From the NCBI RefSeq assembly GCF_011601275.1, contig NZ_JAAOLY010000009.1, forward strand, positions 62,001-126,000: 64,000 bases of DNA. Reading direction: 5' to 3'. Source of the DNA: Janthinobacterium lividum (GTDB lineage Bacteria > Pseudomonadota > Gammaproteobacteria > Burkholderiales > Burkholderiaceae_D). Both the position numbers and the translations under genes were made by a program. Under the pieces are notes generated by a model. The model did no database searches, had not been told where the DNA came from, and saw only the letters and a list, made by a program, of their open reading frames with translations. Position 1 is the stretch's first letter. The number at the start of each line of letters is the position of its first letter. Of the stretch, positions 8,426-17,491 are shown one piece after another.

Positions 8426-9124
8426 TTAGCGCACATCCTCGGTGGAAAAGTACACCGTGCCGCGCAAGCGGGCCGTTTTTCCCAGCTGCGCGCGCAAGGC
8501 CGCCTGCAAGCTGGCGGCCGGGGTTTCCTGCACGCCGGTTTTCGCCACGACGATGTCGCCGTGCGGCGCATCCGGGGGGCTGGTCAAGGCGACGATATGC
8601 TCGAAATCGGGGCGGCTGTCGATACGCTTGACGAGGAAGCGCTGCGTGCCGTCGCCCACCTGCAGGTAGCGCGCGCTGGCGTGCGTGGCGGGGGCCGACG
8701 ACAGCTGGCGCATCAGCAGGACGCGCTCGACGATGATGGCGGCAGCGCCGTAGCCGGGTTCGGCTTTTCCATCCTTCTCAAAGTGCCCGCGCACCACCGT
8801 TGCGTGGAACTGGCGCAGCGGCAGCGGCGCGGCCGGCAGCAGGCGCGCCAGCTCGAAGTGTTCCGGCTCTAGTGTCCACAGCGCCGTATGGCCGTCGAGC
8901 TGCTGGCGCAGCCGTGCATCAAGGGCGGGGTCGGCCAGCCGCACTTGCAGCACCACCTGGTAATCGTGCGGCGCATGGAACATCGGCAAGTGTGAGGCAT
9001 ACAGCCCTTGCTTGCCGCCAAACAGCACCATGCCGTGCAGTCCCCAAGTCAGGGGCGCGGCGTGGCCGAGGCTGGGGGCGAGCAGGAGCAGAGAAAGGAA
9101 GAGGGTGCGCAGCATGGGTTTCAT
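8426..9124 (-). CDS. secreted protein of unknown function
   Basis: I do not recognise this 232-residue protein. It begins with a signal peptide (MKPMLRTLFLSLLLLAPSLG, cleaved after HAA). The mature part opens with LTWGLHGMVLFGGKQGLYASHLPMF, then alternates acidic and hydrophobic segments (VVLQVRL, TLEPEHFEL, GTVYFSTEDV) typical of a soluble beta-rich periplasmic domain. There are no cysteines in the mature part that I can see. The ATG at 9124 is chosen because earlier in-frame starts add a non-signal extension. It is transcribed divergently from a LysR-type regulator that starts 90 bp away and may control it. It is separated from the phosphatase operon by the Pho box region. Confidence 0.7.
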   Translation of the reverse strand: MKPMLRTLFLSLLLLAPSLGHAAPLTWGLHGMVLFGGKQGLYASHLPMFHAPHDYQVVLQVRLADPALDARLRQQLDGHTALWTLEPEHFELARLLPAAPLPLRQFHATVVRGHFEKDGKAEPGYGAAAIIVERVLLMRQLSSAPATHASARYLQVGDGTQRFLVKRIDSRPDFEHIVALTSPPDAPHGDIVVAKTGVQETPAASLQAALRAQLGKTARLRGTVYFSTEDVR

Positions 9125-9214
9125 CGATGAGTTGGAATGCCACGATGATAGGGGCGGTATCATGGACAGTACAGCAACCATTTTTCACTTTTTGTGTCCT
9201 GCCTGGAAATCACC

Positions 9215-10132
9215 ATGAACATGAGCCTTGCCGACCTGCGCGTCTTTTGCAGCGCCGCGCGCCAGCCGACCCTGGGTGCGGCGGCGCTGGAACTGTATTT
9301 GACGCCATCGGCCGTGTCGAAAGCCTTGCGCCGCCTGGAGGGGGACATGGGCGCGCCCCTGTTTGACCGGAGCGGCAAGCAATTGCTGCTCAACGACAGC
9401 GGCCGTTTGCTGCTCGAGCGTGCGCGCACCTTGCTGGCGCTGGCCGAACAGGCGCGCCTGGACGTGATGGGCGAGCGGGGCGCCATCGATGCTCGCATCG
9501 CCGGCCCCGCCTTGCTGCTGTGGCGCCACGCGGACACCCTGGCGGCGGCGCTGGACGCTTATCCGCAGGCCAGCGTGCGTTTGCAACCGGCTTTCGAGGA
9601 TGCGGCCCTGGCGGCCCTGGCGCGCGGCGATTGCCATGCGGCACTGGTAACGCAGGACGCCATCGCCCAGCGCGGCGCCGACTGGCCTGCCACCTGGCAC
9701 AGCACGGCGCTGGGCAACATGCGCATGCTGCTGGCGGCCGGGCGCGGCCATGTACTGGCGCGCGGCGTGCCCGCAGCCTGCGCATCCGTGCGCTGCGGCA
9801 TGCAGGACGTCTTGCAGCACGCCTTTGCCAGCCCGACGCACTCCCTGCTGTGCGGCGAGGAGCGTGGCCGCCATGCCGATGGCTGGCGTGGCGTGGCCGG
9901 GCGTACCATCCGCTACTGGAGCGACGATGTGCAGTTGCTGCTGGGCTATGTGCAGTCCGGCCGGGCGTTGGCCTACCTGCCCGACTTCGCCGTGCGTGCG
10001 CACGATTTGCTGCAGGTCGAACTGGCCGGCAGCGTCGATTGCAGCGAGCAAATCCTGCTCGTGTGGGATGGTGCGCTGGCGGGGCAGTGGCTGCACGCCT
10101 TGGCGCGGCAGTTGTCAATTCATCCGAATTGA
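9215..10132 (+). CDS. LysR-family transcriptional regulator
   Basis: This 305-residue protein has the LysR N-terminal winged helix-turn-helix: LADLRVFCSAARQPTLGAAA, then TPSAVSKALRRLE as recognition helix and GAPLFDRSGKQLLL as wing. An effector-binding domain follows, ending in LAYLPDFAVR. The ligand cannot be told from sequence. The ATG at 9215 is chosen over the upstream in-frame start at 9194. The gene is divergent from the secreted protein at 8426-9124, the usual arrangement of a LysR regulator and its target. The DNA-binding half is closer to consensus than the effector half, which is normal. Confidence 0.88.
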   Translation: MNMSLADLRVFCSAARQPTLGAAALELYLTPSAVSKALRRLEGDMGAPLFDRSGKQLLLNDSGRLLLERARTLLALAEQARLDVMGERGAIDARIAGPALLLWRHADTLAAALDAYPQASVRLQPAFEDAALAALARGDCHAALVTQDAIAQRGADWPATWHSTALGNMRMLLAAGRGHVLARGVPAACASVRCGMQDVLQHAFASPTHSLLCGEERGRHADGWRGVAGRTIRYWSDDVQLLLGYVQSGRALAYLPDFAVRAHDLLQVELAGSVDCSEQILLVWDGALAGQWLHALARQLSIHPN

Positions 10133-10220
10133 GCAACAAACTATTGCGCTTTAACGGGTTTTTCTACCGAACCGAGCAACGTAAGATGCAGTCATCCCAA
10201 TCATCTTGTGAAGGCAGATC

Positions 10221-11090
10221 ATGTTCTCCAAAACCATCAGCAGCGTTCTTGTTTCCACCGTGTTTGCCGCCGGCGCCGCCTCGGCCGCCGCCAGTGCTCC
10301 CTTGACGCTGGAAGTATTCAACCCGGGCGAAGAGGCCATCTTCCCCGTCGCTTCCGTATTGGTCGCGGGCAAGCATGACGCCGTGCTGATCGATGCGCAG
10401 TTCTCGCGCGCCGAAGCGCAAAAGCTGGTGGAAAAAATTCGCGCCAGCGGCAAGAAACTGACGACGGTCTACATCAGCCACAGCGATCCCGATTTCTATT
10501 TTGGCCTCGACGTGATCAAGGCCGCCTTCCCGCAGGCGAAAATCGTCGCTACACCGGAAACGGTCGCCGAGATCCGCCGCAAGGCCGACGCCAAGGTCGC
10601 CTACTGGGGCCCGATCCTGAAGGACAATGCGCCGAAAAGCATCGTCATTCCGGAAGCATTGAAAGGCAAGCGCATCGCCCTGGAAGGCCAGTCGCTGGAC
10701 ATCGCCGGCCCCACGCCAGCGCGCACCTATGTGTGGATTCCATCGATCAAGGCCGTCGTCGGTGGCGTGGTGCTGTTTGGTAATTTGCACGTGTGGACGG
10801 CCGATACGCAAAGCCTGCAATCGCGCCAGGACTGGCTCAGGACCCTGGACGGCATCGCCGCCCTGAAACCGGTGACCGTCGTGCCGGGCCACTTCAAGGT
10901 CGGTTCACCCCTGACGCCGGACAGCATCGGTTTTACGCGCGACTATCTGGTGACATTTGAAGAGGAAACGGCCAAGGCCGCCAATTCGGCCGCCCTGATC
11001 GAGGCGATGAAAATGCGCTATCCGAAGCTGGGCCTCGATGGCGCTTTAGAGACCAGCGCGAAAGTGGCTAAAGGCGAAATGAAATGGTAA
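10221..11090 (+). CDS. secreted metallo-beta-lactamase-fold protein with atypical metal motif
   Basis: A 289-residue protein with a signal peptide ending near residue 24 (AASAAAS) and the overall order of a metallo-beta-lactamase fold: VASVLVAGKHDAVLIDAQFS, then TVYISHSDPDFYFGLDV, then GGVVLFGNLHVWTAD and VVPGHFKVG. The signature HxHxDH is HSDPDF here (residues 87-92): the first His and the Asp are kept, but Asp and Phe replace the other two His. Metal binding must therefore differ from classic hydrolases, or be lost. A DsbA-like gene follows 20 bp downstream and is probably co-transcribed. The substrate is unknown. Confidence 0.82.
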   Translation: MFSKTISSVLVSTVFAAGAASAAASAPLTLEVFNPGEEAIFPVASVLVAGKHDAVLIDAQFSRAEAQKLVEKIRASGKKLTTVYISHSDPDFYFGLDVIKAAFPQAKIVATPETVAEIRRKADAKVAYWGPILKDNAPKSIVIPEALKGKRIALEGQSLDIAGPTPARTYVWIPSIKAVVGGVVLFGNLHVWTADTQSLQSRQDWLRTLDGIAALKPVTVVPGHFKVGSPLTPDSIGFTRDYLVTFEEETAKAANSAALIEAMKMRYPKLGLDGALETSAKVAKGEMKW

Positions 11091-11110
11091 GCGGCAACAA
11101 GGAGGCTCCC

Positions 11111-11767
11111 ATGCCCACACTGCACTACATTTTCGACCCGCTGTGCGGCTGGTGCTACGGCGCCGCGCCGCTGGTCGAGGCGGCGCGCGCCGTGCCCGGC
11201 CTGACGGTGGCGTTCCACGGCGGCGGCATGATGACGGGCAGCAATCGCCGCCAGATCACGCCTGAATGGCGCGGCTATGTGCTGCCGCATGACCGGCGCA
11301 TCGAGCAATTGTCGGGCCAGCCATTTGGCGATGCTTATATGAATGGCTTGCTGAACGACACGACGGCCATGATGGACTCCGAACCGCCGATCACGGCCAT
11401 CCTGGCGGCTGAAGTCCTGGCCGGCAAGGGCCTGGACATGCTGCAGCGCGTGCAGCGCGCCCATTACGTGGACGGCTTGCGCATTGCCGACGGGCCCGTG
11501 CTGGTGACCTTGGCGCAAGAGCTGGGCATGGATGGGGCGGCATTCCAGTCCGAATATGCGCGCCAGACGGGCGCCGCCACGCAGCGGCACATCGACGCCA
11601 GCCGCGCCTTGCTGGCGCAGGTGGGCGGGCAGGGCTTTCCCACATTCGTGCTCGACGATGGCGGCGGCAAGCTGTCCGTGATCGATATCGGCGGCTTCCT
11701 GGGCCAGCCGGCGAAGTTGCAGGCGCAGCTGGGCGGCCTCTGCGATGCACAAGAGTGTGTATTGTAA
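11111..11767 (+). CDS. DsbA-family thioredoxin-fold protein
   Basis: A 218-residue thioredoxin-fold protein of the DsbA/FrnE-like group with an active-site CGWC at the end of the first beta strand (YIFDPLCGWCYGAAPLVEAA) and the cis-proline loop as GFPTFVLDDGG. There is no signal peptide, so it is probably cytoplasmic. A perfect AAGGAGG 5 bases upstream fixes the ATG at 11111; the earlier in-frame ATG at 11084 overlaps the preceding gene. It is likely co-transcribed with the metallo-beta-lactamase-fold gene. Its location directly before katA makes an oxidative-stress or thiol-redox role reasonable, but that is inferred. Confidence 0.87.
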   Translation: MPTLHYIFDPLCGWCYGAAPLVEAARAVPGLTVAFHGGGMMTGSNRRQITPEWRGYVLPHDRRIEQLSGQPFGDAYMNGLLNDTTAMMDSEPPITAILAAEVLAGKGLDMLQRVQRAHYVDGLRIADGPVLVTLAQELGMDGAAFQSEYARQTGAATQRHIDASRALLAQVGGQGFPTFVLDDGGGKLSVIDIGGFLGQPAKLQAQLGGLCDAQECVL

Positions 11768-11772
11768 ATAGC

Positions 11773-11785
11773 TATCGATTCGATA
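11773..11785 (+). promoter_or_regulatory. palindrome upstream of katA, possible LysR/OxyR-type operator
   Basis: TATCGA-T-TCGATA is a perfect palindrome of the T-N11-A form used by LysR-type regulators. It is preceded by ATAG at 11768. It sits about 50-60 bp before a possible -10 (TACACT, 11821-11826) of katA, where an activator such as OxyR would bind. It does not fit the full four-block OxyR consensus, so the regulator is not certain. Confidence 0.35.
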
Positions 11786-11796
11786 AAATCAATTAA

Positions 11797-11855
11797 CTTT
11801 TCCTTTGTTGTTGACCTCGTTACACTAGTTCCATTAGTCAACAACGAAGGAAAAG
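11797..11855 (+). promoter_or_regulatory. 19-bp inverted repeat covering the katA ribosome binding site
   Basis: The left arm (11797-11815) and right arm (11837-11855) are complementary at 18 of 19 positions around a 21-base loop. The right arm contains the katA Shine-Dalgarno (GAAGGAAAA), six bases before the ATG. If the mRNA starts upstream of the left arm, the RBS would be buried. If it starts near 11833, from the TACACT -10, the repeat acts only at DNA level. Confidence 0.7.
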
Positions 11856-11860
11856 CAGCC

Positions 11861-13324
11861 ATGAGCCAACAGCCGCCATTCAGTACCGCCTCGGGCATCC
11901 CCGTCGCCGACAACCAGAATTCCATCAGCGCCGGCCCCCGCGGCCCGCTGCTGCTGCAAGACTTCCACCTGATCGAAAAACTCCAGCATTTCAACCGCGA
12001 GCGCATCCCCGAGCGCGTGGTGCACGCCAAAGGTTCGGGCGCCTACGGCACCTTTACCGTCACGCACGATATCTCCCATTACACCAAGGCCAAGCTGTTC
12101 AGTGAAGTGGGCAAGCAGACGGCCACCTTCGCCCGTTTTTCCACCGTCGGCGGCGAACGCGGCAGTGCCGACACGGAACGCGACCCGCGCGGTTTCGCCG
12201 TACGTTTCTACACGGAAGAGGGCAACTGGGATTTGGTTGGCAACAACACACCGATGTTCTTCATCAAGGACCCGATCAAGTTCCCCGATTTCGTCCACAC
12301 GCAAAAGCGCGATCCGCAAAGCAACTTGAAATCGGCCGAAATGATGTTCGATTTCTGGAGCCATGCGCCGGAAAGCCTGCATCAGGTCACGATGTTGTTC
12401 TCGGACCGGGGCACGCCGGACGGCTACCGCCACATGGATGGCTTCGGCAGCCACACGTATAGCCTGATCAATGCCGACGGCCAGCGCGTGTACGTGAAAT
12501 GGCACTTCAAGACGCGCCAGGGCATCAAGAATCTGCCTGCCGCGGAAGCGGGCCGCCTGGCCGGTGCCGACCCCGACTACGCCCAGCGCGACCTGTTCGG
12601 TGCCATCGAACGCGGCGATTTCCCCCAGTGGGAAGTCAAGCTGCAGGTGGCGACGCAGGAGCAACTCGATGCATGGGAACAGCGCACGGGCTGGAACCCG
12701 TTCGACCTGACGAAAGTGTGGCCGCACGCGGACTTCCCGCTGCTGCCGGCCGGTATTTTCGAGCTGAACCGCAACCCGGACAATTACCACGCGGAAGTCG
12801 AGCAGGCGGCCTTTTCGCCGGCCAACGCCGTGCCAGGCATGGGTTACTCGCCGGACAAGATGCTGCAAGGCAGGCTGTTCGCCTACCACGACGCCCAGCT
12901 GTACCGCGTCGGCACGAACCACCAGCATCTGCCCGTGAATGCGGCGCGCTGCCCCTTCCATAACCAGCAGCGCGACGGCGGCATGGCGATCCACAATGGC
13001 GGCGCGTCACAGAATTACGCGAACGTGGCGGCGGCAGGCACACAGCCGCAAGGCTTGGGCCATGGCGAGGGAGCGCTGGCGCTCGATGGCGGCGCGGCGC
13101 GCTACGACGGCCGCGGCGTGGAGGATGACTTTACGCAGGCCGGCAATCTGTTCCGATTGATGTCGGCCCAGGCGAAGCAGAACCTGTTCGACAACCTGGC
13201 CGGTCCCCTGAGCCAAGTGCGGCCGGAAACCTTGCAGCGTCAGCTGGGCCACTTCGACCGGGCCGATGCCGCCTACGGCGCCGGCGTACGGGCCGCCTTG
13301 CAGGCGCGCGGCGTGGCGCTGTAA
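11861..13324 (+). CDS. katA: catalase, monofunctional haem type
   Basis: This small-subunit catalase (487 residues) dismutates hydrogen peroxide in the cytoplasm. The catalytic His55 lies in ERVVHAKGSGAYG, the distal Asn in WDLVGNNTPMFFIKD, the ARFSTVGGERGSADTERDPRG block follows the first, and the proximal haem tyrosine is in GRLFAYHDAQLYRVG. Length and motifs fit the clade 3 enzymes called KatA. There is no signal peptide. The start is fixed by a Shine-Dalgarno six bases upstream that is part of a long inverted repeat. A stem-loop follows the stop. Neighbouring thiol-redox protein supports a peroxide-response context. Confidence 0.96.
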   Translation: MSQQPPFSTASGIPVADNQNSISAGPRGPLLLQDFHLIEKLQHFNRERIPERVVHAKGSGAYGTFTVTHDISHYTKAKLFSEVGKQTATFARFSTVGGERGSADTERDPRGFAVRFYTEEGNWDLVGNNTPMFFIKDPIKFPDFVHTQKRDPQSNLKSAEMMFDFWSHAPESLHQVTMLFSDRGTPDGYRHMDGFGSHTYSLINADGQRVYVKWHFKTRQGIKNLPAAEAGRLAGADPDYAQRDLFGAIERGDFPQWEVKLQVATQEQLDAWEQRTGWNPFDLTKVWPHADFPLLPAGIFELNRNPDNYHAEVEQAAFSPANAVPGMGYSPDKMLQGRLFAYHDAQLYRVGTNHQHLPVNAARCPFHNQQRDGGMAIHNGGASQNYANVAAAGTQPQGLGHGEGALALDGGAARYDGRGVEDDFTQAGNLFRLMSAQAKQNLFDNLAGPLSQVRPETLQRQLGHFDRADAAYGAGVRAALQARGVAL

Positions 13325-13332
13325 GCGTGTGG

Positions 13333-13364
13333 CAGGCGGAACTTGCTTGTTCCGCCTGTTGTTG
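13333..13364 (+). terminator. probable terminator of katA
   Basis: CAGGCGGAAC and GTTCCGCCTG form a perfect 10-bp stem with a 6-base loop, 8 bp after the katA stop. The following tract (TTGTTG) is only moderately T-rich, so termination may be partial. Confidence 0.65.
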
Positions 13365-13466
13365 ATGCAGCACAAATTAGAGCTGAATACCAAATATTGC
13401 CGTATGGACATATTTACCGCCCATGCGTAGACTTGTCGGTATGATCTGACTAGAAAGTCTTGTAAT

Positions 13467-13850
13467 ATGAATATGGCGAAGCTGTCGGTGCATGGGGACG
13501 ACCCCACGCTCAAATCCATTCTCGAAGTCTTGCCTACCGATCCGGAACGGCAATGGCGCAAGGGCGAGGCGAAGGGCGCGAATCGCGTGCATCTCGATTC
13601 CGGCTTTGAAGTGCTGATCGCGCAGGCGCCCAAATCGCAAGTGTTGCCCTCGCGCATACGCAGCTACCTGGCCGAATGCCGCTCGCGCGGCGTCACGTTC
13701 ACGATGCCGCGCATCGTGGCCGAGCTGCAACTGGAGTTGAACGGCGACGACACGGTCGATGCGCCGCTCGATTTGTCGCTGGCCGACATGCAGCACCTGA
13801 CGGAAATGGGCATCAGCCTGAGCCTGGTGATGCGTTCCGCCACAGCCTGA
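13467..13850 (+). CDS. small protein, possibly DUF4279-like
   Basis: A 127-residue soluble protein without signal peptide or membrane segment. The opening (KLSVHGDDPTLKSILEVLPTDPERQWRKGE) recalls the DUF4279 pattern of a beta strand, a 'GDDP' turn, an alpha helix and a tryptophan before KGE, and the end GISLSLVMRS fits the closing strand. The match is from memory and is tentative; the function of that family is unknown. It has its own space between two hairpins (katA terminator upstream, strong terminator downstream), so it is probably a single-gene unit. No clear Shine-Dalgarno precedes the ATG at 13467; an ATG at 13473 is an alternative. Confidence 0.65.
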   Translation: MNMAKLSVHGDDPTLKSILEVLPTDPERQWRKGEAKGANRVHLDSGFEVLIAQAPKSQVLPSRIRSYLAECRSRGVTFTMPRIVAELQLELNGDDTVDAPLDLSLADMQHLTEMGISLSLVMRSATA

Positions 13851-13870
13851 CTCTCCTGGAATACCGAAGT

Positions 13871-13900
13871 GGCCGCCTGTATGCACAGGCGGCCATTTTT
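13871..13900 (+). terminator. intrinsic terminator
   Basis: GGCCGCCTG and CAGGCGGCC form a perfect 9-bp stem around TATGCA and are followed by ATTTTT. It ends the small gene at 13467-13850 and lies directly at the stop of the converging ABC permease gene. Confidence 0.88.
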
Positions 13901-13902
13901 CG

Positions 13903-16900
13903 TCACGGCTCTTCGAGTTCAACGGTGACCATATTGTCGTCCGGCTTGCGGTCGATCAGCTTGTTGTCGGGGTCGATGCCCGCCTTGCCGGGCCGGCTGC
14001 CGACGATGACGGTGTAGCTCGCCTGACGGGCCGTCATGCGCAGACGCTCGCGCAGCAGCGGATGGCCATTCGCGTCGTCGACGCCGATCTCGATCCAGTC
14101 GTGCAGCGGCGCGTCGTGTTCCTCTCCCTGTTCGCCGGCCGTCAATTTGCCCGCCTGTACCTTGATGGTGACGGCGTACTTGCCGTCGCCGCGCCTGGTG
14201 GCCGTGGCCGACAGGGCGCGGTTGTCGAACAGCACGATTTTCTCGAACAGGTCGTCGATCAGGTAAGCCTGCTCGGGCGGCGTCACCTGGCGCAAGCCGG
14301 CAATCAGGGCCGTCACGCTGGCATACGGCGGGCCTTTCTGGCCATAAGCCTTGAGCAGGTCGCGCAGCACGCCGTTGACCTTGTCTTCGCCGATGATATC
14401 TTGCAGCAAGTACATGGCCAGGCTGCCCTTGTGGTAGTGGATATAGGCCTGGTTTTCATTCTCGGCCAGCGGCAATTCCTTCTTGCGCTCTTCGCTGCGT
14501 CCCATCAGGTATTGATTCAGGTCGTAGCGCAGGAAGCGGCGCATCTTGGCCGGCCCTGCGGTTTTCTTCATCACCATCAGCGCCGAATATTCGGCCAGCG
14601 TCTCGCTGAGCACGGTGGCGCCGCGCGTGTTGCCGCCCACCAATTGATGCGCCCACCACTGGTGCGCCACTTCATGCGCCGTGATGTAGAACGGATAGTC
14701 GATGTCCTTCGGGTTCTTGTCGTCCACCTTGGCGATGAAGCCGAGGCCTTCCGAGTACGGGATCGTGTTCGGGAACGACTGCGCAAACGTGGCGTAGCGG
14801 GGGAACTCGACGATGCGCAGGACCTTGTGCTGGTAGGGGCCGAAGTTTTTCGTGTAGTACTCGAGCGCTTCCTTGCTGCCGCGCACGAAACGATCGAGAT
14901 TGTATTCATGGCCAGGATGGTAGTACACGTCGATGGCCACGTCTTGCCAGCGCTCGTGCCTGACGGCGTAGCGGGCGGACTGGAACGCGTAGAAATTCAG
15001 GATAGGCTGGTCCATCGTGTAATGGAAGTAATGGCGGCCCTTGACGATCCAGTCGTTGTCCAGCATGCCCGGCGCGATGGCCGTCTGGCCGTCGACCGTG
15101 CTGACGGTGGCATCAAAACGGATGCGGTCAGCGTCGTTGCTCACGTAATTGTCGGCCAGGCCCTTTGCGTCGTCGCGCGGCAAGGCCCGTTCGCGCGCGG
15201 GCAAACCGTGTTTCTTGCGGTCGCGCGGATCCGTCAATTCCTGCTGCGGCTGGTAGCCGATGTGCGGCAGCACGGCATTCGTGAAGAAGGTGCCGTTGGC
15301 CACGACGGGCGTGTCCTGGCCCAGGCCGAACATGCCGCGCGGCGCATAGCGGACGTCGAAATCGAGGCCCAGGGTGGCGCCCGGCGCCAGCGGCGCGGCC
15401 AGGCGGTAGCTGTAAAAGCCCAGCTTGCCGTCATCGAGGCCCGGATGCACGCGCGCGTCAAAACGCAGACGCATGGTGGCGGTCGGATCTTGCTGCACAA
15501 AAATGTGGCTGACTGGCAGGCTGGTCTTGTTTTGCAGCAGATAGCGGCCCGTGACGGCCAGGGTACGCTGCGCCGGGTAGATGGCCACGTCGAGCTTCAC
15601 GTCGGTGATTCTCGGCTGCGGCGTGGAGGCAAACTTGCGGTACTGGCGCTCGATGCTGGCGCGGTCCGCATCGCGGGAAAATTCGGACTGGTAATCGTTG
15701 GCCACGTGGAAGACGTAGAACAGCACGCCGCCGGCGCCGACGAAGATCAGGGCGCCGCCGGCAAAGCTGGCCAGCACGCCGTGCGTGAGGCCGTGGCGTG
15801 CCAGGCGCAGGCGGATGCGCCAGCTGTCCTGCGCGCCGCGAGGCCAGAACAGCAGCGACAGCACCGTCAGCATGACGGCCGCGCCGCTCCAGTACAGCAA
15901 GTACCAGCGCTCGCGCAACACAAAGTGGCCGGCGCCGTTCATGGCCGAATACACGACCTCGGGCGTGCTGCCGTACAGCAGCAGCGGGTCGCCCAGGCCC
16001 AGCGAGGAAAAGCTGATGCTGGCGATGTGGTACAGAATCATGGCGAAATACGCCAGGTATTTCTGATTGATCAGCACCTGCACGAAGATGGCCAGCACGG
16101 CCACCAGCGCATAGTAGGGCAGGTGCGACAGGAACAGCGATTCCAGGTACAGGCCGGGGTCGAGACGGTAATAGCCCTTGAAGACCTGGATCGACATGCC
16201 GCACAGCATGATGACCAGGCTCAGCAAGGCTTGCAGGCCGACCAGCGCAATCAGTTTCGACAGCAGGGGCAGCCAGTTCGGCACCGGCAGGGCGTCGAGC
16301 ATCTGATACGTGCCCGCCTCGCGTTCGCGCCACACCAGCTCGCCCGCATAGAAGGTGGTAATGATCAGCATGAACAGGGCGAACGAGGCGCTGACCATGT
16401 CCAGCACCTTTTCCGTCACGGGATAGGTATTCGTGCCGTAGATGGAACCCATGTCGAGCGCGCCCGCATACATGGTCAGCACACCGGCCAGCACGATGAC
16501 GACAAAATAGATGTTCTTGATGGTTTCGCGCAGGTTCAGCCAGCTCATCTTGAGGAGCAGGGCGGCCAGGTTGCGCTGCGCGAAGTCGGGCGCTTCCTGC
16601 GTGGACAGCGAGGCGTTCGACAGGCGCTGCGGCGCCTCGCCCTCGCTGCGGCGCCTGGTGGCGCCCGCGTCCATCGTCGCATGGAACTGGAAGCGCCAGT
16701 AGCCGAGCAGCAAGGCCACGAGGGCGAAGCCGGACCAGATGGCGCGGTTCAGCAGGTACACGCCTTCCAGGGTCACCAGACGCGTGTTGCGTTCCGCGTT
16801 CGGCCAGTATTCCGTCAGGCGTATCAGCGCCGTCGTGCCGAAAGGGTCGATCAGGGCGGCCAGGGTCTTGTAGTCGAGGTCGCGCGCCAGCGACGGCGCC

Positions 16901-17481
16901 ACCAGGTAGCCGATCAGCATGACCACCGAGCTGATGTACACGGGCAGCATGCGCCGCGTCAGGGCCGCGATGACGAAGAAGATGGCGCCGAAGATGAACA
17001 GGTTCGGCAGCAGGGTAAATACATACGGCATCAGGTAAGCCAGCGCCCGCTGCGGCCCCAGCCGTTCGGGATCGATGCCGGGCAGCCAGGCGCCCAGCCA
17101 GGCGCCGATGACGATGCTGGAAAACACCACGGCCAGCACCAGATAGGCGCCGAGGAAGCGGCCAAATACGTACTGGTATTTCTTGATCGGCGCGCTGAAG
17201 AAGAAATGCTGCATGCCGTATTCGAAATCCTGCTGCACCGAGCGGCCCATCATGGCGGCCACCACTACGGCGCCGAAGCAGCCCAGTACGCTGCACGTGA
17301 ACGCCAGCGAGCGCGGTGCGTTGATCAGGAACTTGCCGCCGAAACTGATGCTCGCTTCCTTGAAGACGCCGCCGGCGGCCGCCATCCACAGCATGGCCAG
17401 CGCCAGAAACATGGCGAAATACACCCAGGTGGACAGCAGCTTGAGCCGCTGTCGCGCTTCAAAACGGGCGATGGCAAACAT
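13903..17481 (-). CDS. ABC-2 type permease fused to an M1-family metallopeptidase
   Basis: A 1192-residue fusion. The first half holds two ABC-2 permease-like membrane blocks, each with six or so hydrophobic segments (from [20 protein letters not shown], then again after [18 protein letters not shown]). The second half is a gluzincin peptidase: HEVAH with a downstream glutamate in [13 protein letters not shown] matches HExxH-x18-E of family M1 (aminopeptidase N type), followed by a helical C-terminal region. The catalytic part probably faces the periplasm after the last membrane segment. The ATG at 17481 follows the partner ATPase stop by 10 bp, so the pair is an operon. Coupling of export and peptide trimming is a plausible role; the substrate is unknown. 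Confidence 0.9.
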   Translation of the reverse strand: MFAIARFEARQRLKLLSTWVYFAMFLALAMLWMAAAGGVFKEASISFGGKFLINAPRSLAFTCSVLGCFGAVVVAAMMGRSVQQDFEYGMQHFFFSAPIKKYQYVFGRFLGAYLVLAVVFSSIVIGAWLGAWLPGIDPERLGPQRALAYLMPYVFTLLPNLFIFGAIFFVIAALTRRMLPVYISSVVMLIGYLVAPSLARDLDYKTLAALIDPFGTTALIRLTEYWPNAERNTRLVTLEGVYLLNRAIWSGFALVALLLGYWRFQFHATMDAGATRRRSEGEAPQRLSNASLSTQEAPDFAQRNLAALLLKMSWLNLRETIKNIYFVVIVLAGVLTMYAGALDMGSIYGTNTYPVTEKVLDMVSASFALFMLIITTFYAGELVWREREAGTYQMLDALPVPNWLPLLSKLIALVGLQALLSLVIMLCGMSIQVFKGYYRLDPGLYLESLFLSHLPYYALVAVLAIFVQVLINQKYLAYFAMILYHIASISFSSLGLGDPLLLYGSTPEVVYSAMNGAGHFVLRERWYLLYWSGAAVMLTVLSLLFWPRGAQDSWRIRLRLARHGLTHGVLASFAGGALIFVGAGGVLFYVFHVANDYQSEFSRDADRASIERQYRKFASTPQPRITDVKLDVAIYPAQRTLAVTGRYLLQNKTSLPVSHIFVQQDPTATMRLRFDARVHPGLDDGKLGFYSYRLAAPLAPGATLGLDFDVRYAPRGMFGLGQDTPVVANGTFFTNAVLPHIGYQPQQELTDPRDRKKHGLPARERALPRDDAKGLADNYVSNDADRIRFDATVSTVDGQTAIAPGMLDNDWIVKGRHYFHYTMDQPILNFYAFQSARYAVRHERWQDVAIDVYYHPGHEYNLDRFVRGSKEALEYYTKNFGPYQHKVLRIVEFPRYATFAQSFPNTIPYSEGLGFIAKVDDKNPKDIDYPFYITAHEVAHQWWAHQLVGGNTRGATVLSETLAEYSALMVMKKTAGPAKMRRFLRYDLNQYLMGRSEERKKELPLAENENQAYIHYHKGSLAMYLLQDIIGEDKVNGVLRDLLKAYGQKGPPYASVTALIAGLRQVTPPEQAYLIDDLFEKIVLFDNRALSATATRRGDGKYAVTIKVQAGKLTAGEQGEEHDAPLHDWIEIGVDDANGHPLLRERLRMTARQASYTVIVGSRPGKAGIDPDNKLIDRKPDDNMVTVELEEP

Positions 17482-17491
17482 GGCCGTCCCC

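Noticed and set aside
11768-11804. Full four-block OxyR site upstream of katA
   Set aside because: Only the first ATAG fits; the other blocks at the required spacing do not match, so only the palindrome is reported.
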